This document shows positions 14,366 through 16,704 of a DNA stretch of 16,704 nt, in pieces. Numbering within the stretch: the stretch's first letter is position 1; each line of letters begins with the position of its first letter. A program made the translations under genes and the position numbers. This DNA comes from Coemansia sp. RSA 922. Taxonomy: Eukaryota; Kickxellomycota; Kickxellomycetes; Kickxellales; Kickxellaceae. The notes beneath the pieces are model-generated. The model ran no database searches, had not been told where the DNA came from, and worked only from the letters and a program-made list of their open reading frames with translations. The stretch lies in the NCBI GenBank assembly GCA_027577415.1, contig JANBQS010000495.1, positions 1 to 16,704 on the forward strand. The letters are read 5' to 3'.

Positions 14366-14557
14366 ATGTCTGAATTTACTATACGCACGTGCCTTTACTG
14401 CCAAACACATTTTAGACTACCAGGCCCCTACTTGTCTCACAAGGCGAGTTGTGTTTCCTGGGCTGCTACAACCGGGTCTGTAATACTATATGACGACTGG
14501 GTATACTTAAGTTCAGCGGAATTTGCCCAATACTTGTCGTTGACAAAGCCACTTTAA
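14366..14557 (+). CDS. 63-aa single C2HC zinc-finger microprotein
   Basis: The ORF starts at the first ATG after the TATA box (CAACAATGTC, A at -3). The N-terminal half is one zinc finger: C9-x2-C12-x3-F16-x5-Y22-x2-H25-x3-C29. This is the classical C2H2 spacing with the last histidine replaced by cysteine and the usual Leu replaced by Tyr; that variant is known in C2HC fingers. The remaining 34 residues (VSWAATTGSVILYDDWVYLSSAEFAQYLSLTKPL) carry no second finger and look like a short strand plus helix. There is no basic nuclear-localisation cluster. It may bind nucleic acid or a protein partner, perhaps as a competitor of larger zinc-finger proteins; that is inference. An AATAAA at 14635-14640 lies 78 nt downstream. 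Alternatives are the first exon of a larger gene or a truncated relic. Confidence 0.55.
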   Translation: MSEFTIRTCLYCQTHFRLPGPYLSHKASCVSWAATTGSVILYDDWVYLSSAEFAQYLSLTKPL

Positions 14558-14791
14558 GGAAAACGGGCTAGCCATAGGGTTTTTTTGTGTTGATGCCACT
14601 TATTGCAATTCTATTATAGCCATATGGAATTCAAAATAAATTAGGAATACCCTATTAAAAACAACTAGAATATCATTGCTTGGGCACTTGGGAAATCTGT
14701 GGTGTCCACTCCTGAAATATGATTTATTAGTTATCAGAGACATGTAAAAATACATTTAAAGATTCGAGTAGATATTTTTTACTCAAAGATT
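14558..14791. other. AT-rich spacer before the retroelement
   Basis: No gene is seen. Base composition changes from AT-rich to GC-richer soon after about 14790, which I use as the approximate left edge of the element. No target-site duplication can be judged because the right end is outside the window. Confidence 0.35.
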
Positions 14792-14992
14792 GTGGCTCGG
14801 ACCCATACAGGGCTTCGATACAATGGCATTTCCAAAAAAATGTCTCACGTTTTCTCTTGTGTTGAACCAAAAAACGCCTTTTTTTTTCGGCATTTATTGA
14901 AATTCAGCAAATCGAAAGCACACAGGCTATCGAACCCAGCAGACAAAAAGCACAATAAACCCGACAACAGCAACAGCAAGCCGCGACGACCT

Positions 14993-16468
14993 ATGATGGC
15001 CAACGCAGAGGAACGCGAGTATCTCGCCGAACTAGTCGCGAAAATTCGCAATTTGGAGGCAAAAGTGCCTTCCCTGAAAGGGGAGGTTCAACGCATCTTG
15101 AACGAAGATGAGCGTAAGGTGCTTGCCCAAGCCGAGCAGCATAGCGCGGACAGCATGAGGGACCTACTCCTAGCTGAGGAACGGTTCGAGCAGAAGCAGA
15201 AAGAGAGGGCCGTCGAACTCCGGGTGCTGAAGGAGGCCAGACAAACGGGGCTGGCGGAGCTCAGGAGAGCTTTCACGGAGGGTACCGAGGAGCTCAATAA
15301 GAAGTATGAGCAAGGGGCAGCCAGGCTCGTCGAAGCGGGCCAAGCGGAAGCCCAGGCAGTGGCCTCGGCAGCGAAAACGGCAGAGGCATGCAAGGAGAAC
15401 GCGAGAGCGATTGCCACGGCCCAGGGTTTCAGCGAGAAGTTCTGGGACAACAACAAACCAGGAAGGGCCCAACCCATGGCAACCCACGCCAAAACGCGCA
15501 CGGCAGCAGAGGTGGTGAGTGGCCCAACTCAGACACCCCCAGCCGGGGCCGAAGAGCTCGCCGAAAGGGAAAGACAGGCACAGTACGCTGCTGACCTGAG
15601 GGACCTCGAAAGGCGCAGCAGAGCGACGACAACTGTGCACCCAGTCTTTTTTGCACCAGAAAAGAGACAATTTAAGGTGCTGACGGACGACGAGGAGGAT
15701 CATGCTATCAAGGCATTTGGCGTCCCAGGAGAGCATATCACGTTTAATGGATTGGCAATAATTGCCCTGAGACAGGGCAGAGCCGGCCTATACGACGCGA
15801 CATTCGCAGAGGTACGCAGAAAACTGGTAGCGGTACTACACGAGGACATGACACTGCACAACATATCCCGGGTCAACTCCGAAACGATGGAGCTGGTGGT
15901 TCCAGCCGAGTTTTACCCACAGATGTGCATGTACCTGTCACGCGTAGGTAGAGTATTGGCAACAACCCAGCCATGCTACCTCACCGGCCACAGTGATAGG
16001 ACGATGGAACCAACACCGATGTCGACCATAGCCAGGTGGCAGAAGGAAGCAAGGACGGCCAAGAGTATGGAGGGTCGGATGTGGTATACAGCATCAATCG
16101 CAGCACATGAACAGAACCTGCGCGCCGAAGCCAGAACCAGACAGTTCGTCCCCCTAGCTGAGCGCAGAACAATTGGAAGCAGGCCACACACGGAGGGACT
16201 GACGGACACCGAGGGATTCGAGACACAGAACAAACGAGGACAGAGTGCCCGCAGCAGCAACTTCACCGATGGCGCACCAACCCGCCAACTGAACCTGGCA
16301 GCACAGAATAAGTTTAACCTCCTAGCTATGGACATGACTGAAGATAGCGACAATGACAGTACTAACAGCACCACTAACAACAGCTCTAATGACGACATCT
16401 CTGTCCAGTCCACTAATAACCTTGTAGGCAGCCCTAGCCATATTTCCGGCGGGCAGTCCTCTTATTAA
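14993..16468 (+). CDS. Retroelement ORF1-like coiled-coil protein
   Basis: From the ATGATG at 14993 this is 491 aa; the second ATG (14996, A at -3, G at +4) has the better context. An in-frame ATG at 14840 would add 51 residues encoded by leader-like sequence. Residues about 5-145 are a Glu/Lys/Ala-rich coiled coil (EYLAELVAKIRNLEAKV onward, then LLLAEERFEQKQKERAVEL). A flexible Thr/Pro/Ala linker follows to about 215. A folded domain at about 215-330 begins HPVFFAPEKRQFKVL and includes AFGVPGEHITFNG, LYDATFAEVRRKLV and VNSETMELVVPAEF. Then come a basic region (RWQKEARTAK...RAEARTRQF) and a Ser/Asn-rich acidic tail. Coiled coil plus small globular domain plus basic tail matches LINE ORF1 proteins, which form oligomers and bind element RNA. 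No zinc knuckle is present, which argues against a typical LTR gag. The frame is intact, so the copy may be young. Confidence 0.6.
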   Translation: MMANAEEREYLAELVAKIRNLEAKVPSLKGEVQRILNEDERKVLAQAEQHSADSMRDLLLAEERFEQKQKERAVELRVLKEARQTGLAELRRAFTEGTEELNKKYEQGAARLVEAGQAEAQAVASAAKTAEACKENARAIATAQGFSEKFWDNNKPGRAQPMATHAKTRTAAEVVSGPTQTPPAGAEELAERERQAQYAADLRDLERRSRATTTVHPVFFAPEKRQFKVLTDDEEDHAIKAFGVPGEHITFNGLAIIALRQGRAGLYDATFAEVRRKLVAVLHEDMTLHNISRVNSETMELVVPAEFYPQMCMYLSRVGRVLATTQPCYLTGHSDRTMEPTPMSTIARWQKEARTAKSMEGRMWYTASIAAHEQNLRAEARTRQFVPLAERRTIGSRPHTEGLTDTEGFETQNKRGQSARSSNFTDGAPTRQLNLAAQNKFNLLAMDMTEDSDNDSTNSTTNNSSNDDISVQSTNNLVGSPSHISGGQSSY

Positions 16469-16500
16469 GAAACACACAAAGAAAAGACAGTTTTAAAAAA

Positions 16501-16704
16501 ATGATTAATAATTATGTAGGGAACCAAGACAGTGGTGGGGGAATATCACCCCTCACAGACAAATCTTTTCCACCTCTAAATAATAGGAATAATCAATCAA
16601 GGAGCGCAATCAATGGACAAAAAACACGACCACAAGAACAAACAAGTATACAAAACACCGCAAGCAAACAAGTTACTCAGAACAATACTAACAGAATCAA
16701 CCAA
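16501..16704 (+). CDS. Start of a second retroelement ORF, cut by the window end
   Basis: An ATG preceded by a run of seven A (TTTTAAAAAAATG) opens 68 codons with no stop before the window ends. The translation is Asn/Gln/Ser-rich and apparently disordered (SPLTDKSFPPLNNRNN), as expected for the leader of an ORF2 or of a longer polyprotein. It is in a different frame from ORF1 and starts 32 nt after its stop, so translation would need reinitiation or a separate mechanism. No endonuclease or reverse transcriptase motif is within view. The identity rests on position only. Confidence 0.45.
   Translation, partial: MINNYVGNQDSGGGISPLTDKSFPPLNNRNNQSRSAINGQKTRPQEQTSIQNTASKQVTQNNTNRINQ

Larger units (their letters stand above)
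14792..16704 (+). mobile_element. Probable non-LTR (LINE) retrotransposon, 5' part with ORF1 and start of ORF2
   Basis: Two ORFs follow each other with a 32-nt gap. The first has a long coiled coil and a compact middle domain; the second begins 32 nt after its stop and runs off the window. The block is GC-richer than the surrounding sequence and uses different codons. This is the layout of two-ORF LINE elements (ORF1 RNA-binding, ORF2 endonuclease plus reverse transcriptase). The reverse transcriptase would lie outside the window, so the class is inferred. The left boundary is approximate, and no LTR-like sequence is seen upstream. Confidence 0.5.

Noticed and set aside
14823..14900. ATG at 14823 (different frame) as the retroelement ORF1 start.
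   Set aside because: The frame ends within about 25 codons; the main frame is open and its coiled coil starts just after the ATGATG at 14993.
1..16704. Prokaryotic-type systems (CRISPR arrays, operons, toxin-antitoxin pairs).
   Set aside because: The window is eukaryotic: eIF3m, TATA/CCAAT promoters, AATAAA signals and fungal families; no regularly spaced repeats are seen.

Overview
The window looks like nuclear DNA from an early-diverging fungus, most likely Kickxellomycotina (Coemansia or a relative). Three things suggest this. One clear housekeeping gene, eIF3m, is intronless and fungal in style. A lineage-expanded F-box/LRR-like family of the kind I associate with Coemansia is present as one near-full-length broken copy and one fragment. 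There is also the N-terminal half of a FunK1-type fungal kinase-like protein. The assignment rests on recognising families by eye; no search was run. Intergenic DNA is AT-rich with many A/T runs, and I see no operon structure, rRNA, CRISPR array or convincing tRNA.

Left part (1-5400). A FunK1-like gene on the minus strand (691-2259) is interrupted by two in-frame stops and lacks the kinase core. Next comes an unrecognised 269-aa minus-strand protein with membrane segments and a very acidic middle, behind a good TATA box. About 1.6 kb without a convincing gene follows, then a 5' fragment of the F-box/LRR-like family at 5213.

Centre (5400-9250). eIF3m (5845-7053, plus) has a CCAAT-rich, TATA-less upstream region. 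The second F-box/LRR-like copy (7451-9216, minus) carries one single-base frameshift and one in-frame TAG. The two related copies thus flank eIF3m in inverted orientation.

Right part (9250-14790). This is a gene-sparse stretch of short intronless ORFs: a decayed cysteine-containing small-protein remnant, a 79-aa ORF, a 154-aa possible longin-fold protein, a possible 46-aa single-pass membrane microprotein, a 150-aa protein, and a 63-aa protein that is essentially one C2HC zinc finger. Several have clear TATA boxes 70-135 bp upstream. Diverged direct repeats lie in the spacers.

Right edge (about 14790-16704). A GC-richer block starts here. It holds a coiled-coil ORF and then, 32 nt after its stop, the start of a second ORF that runs off the window. 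This layout fits ORF1/ORF2 of a non-LTR (LINE) retrotransposon, but no reverse transcriptase lies inside the window to prove it.

Apart from eIF3m, the window reads as a fast-evolving compartment: duplicated lineage-specific genes in various stages of decay, small TATA-driven orphan genes, and a retroelement.
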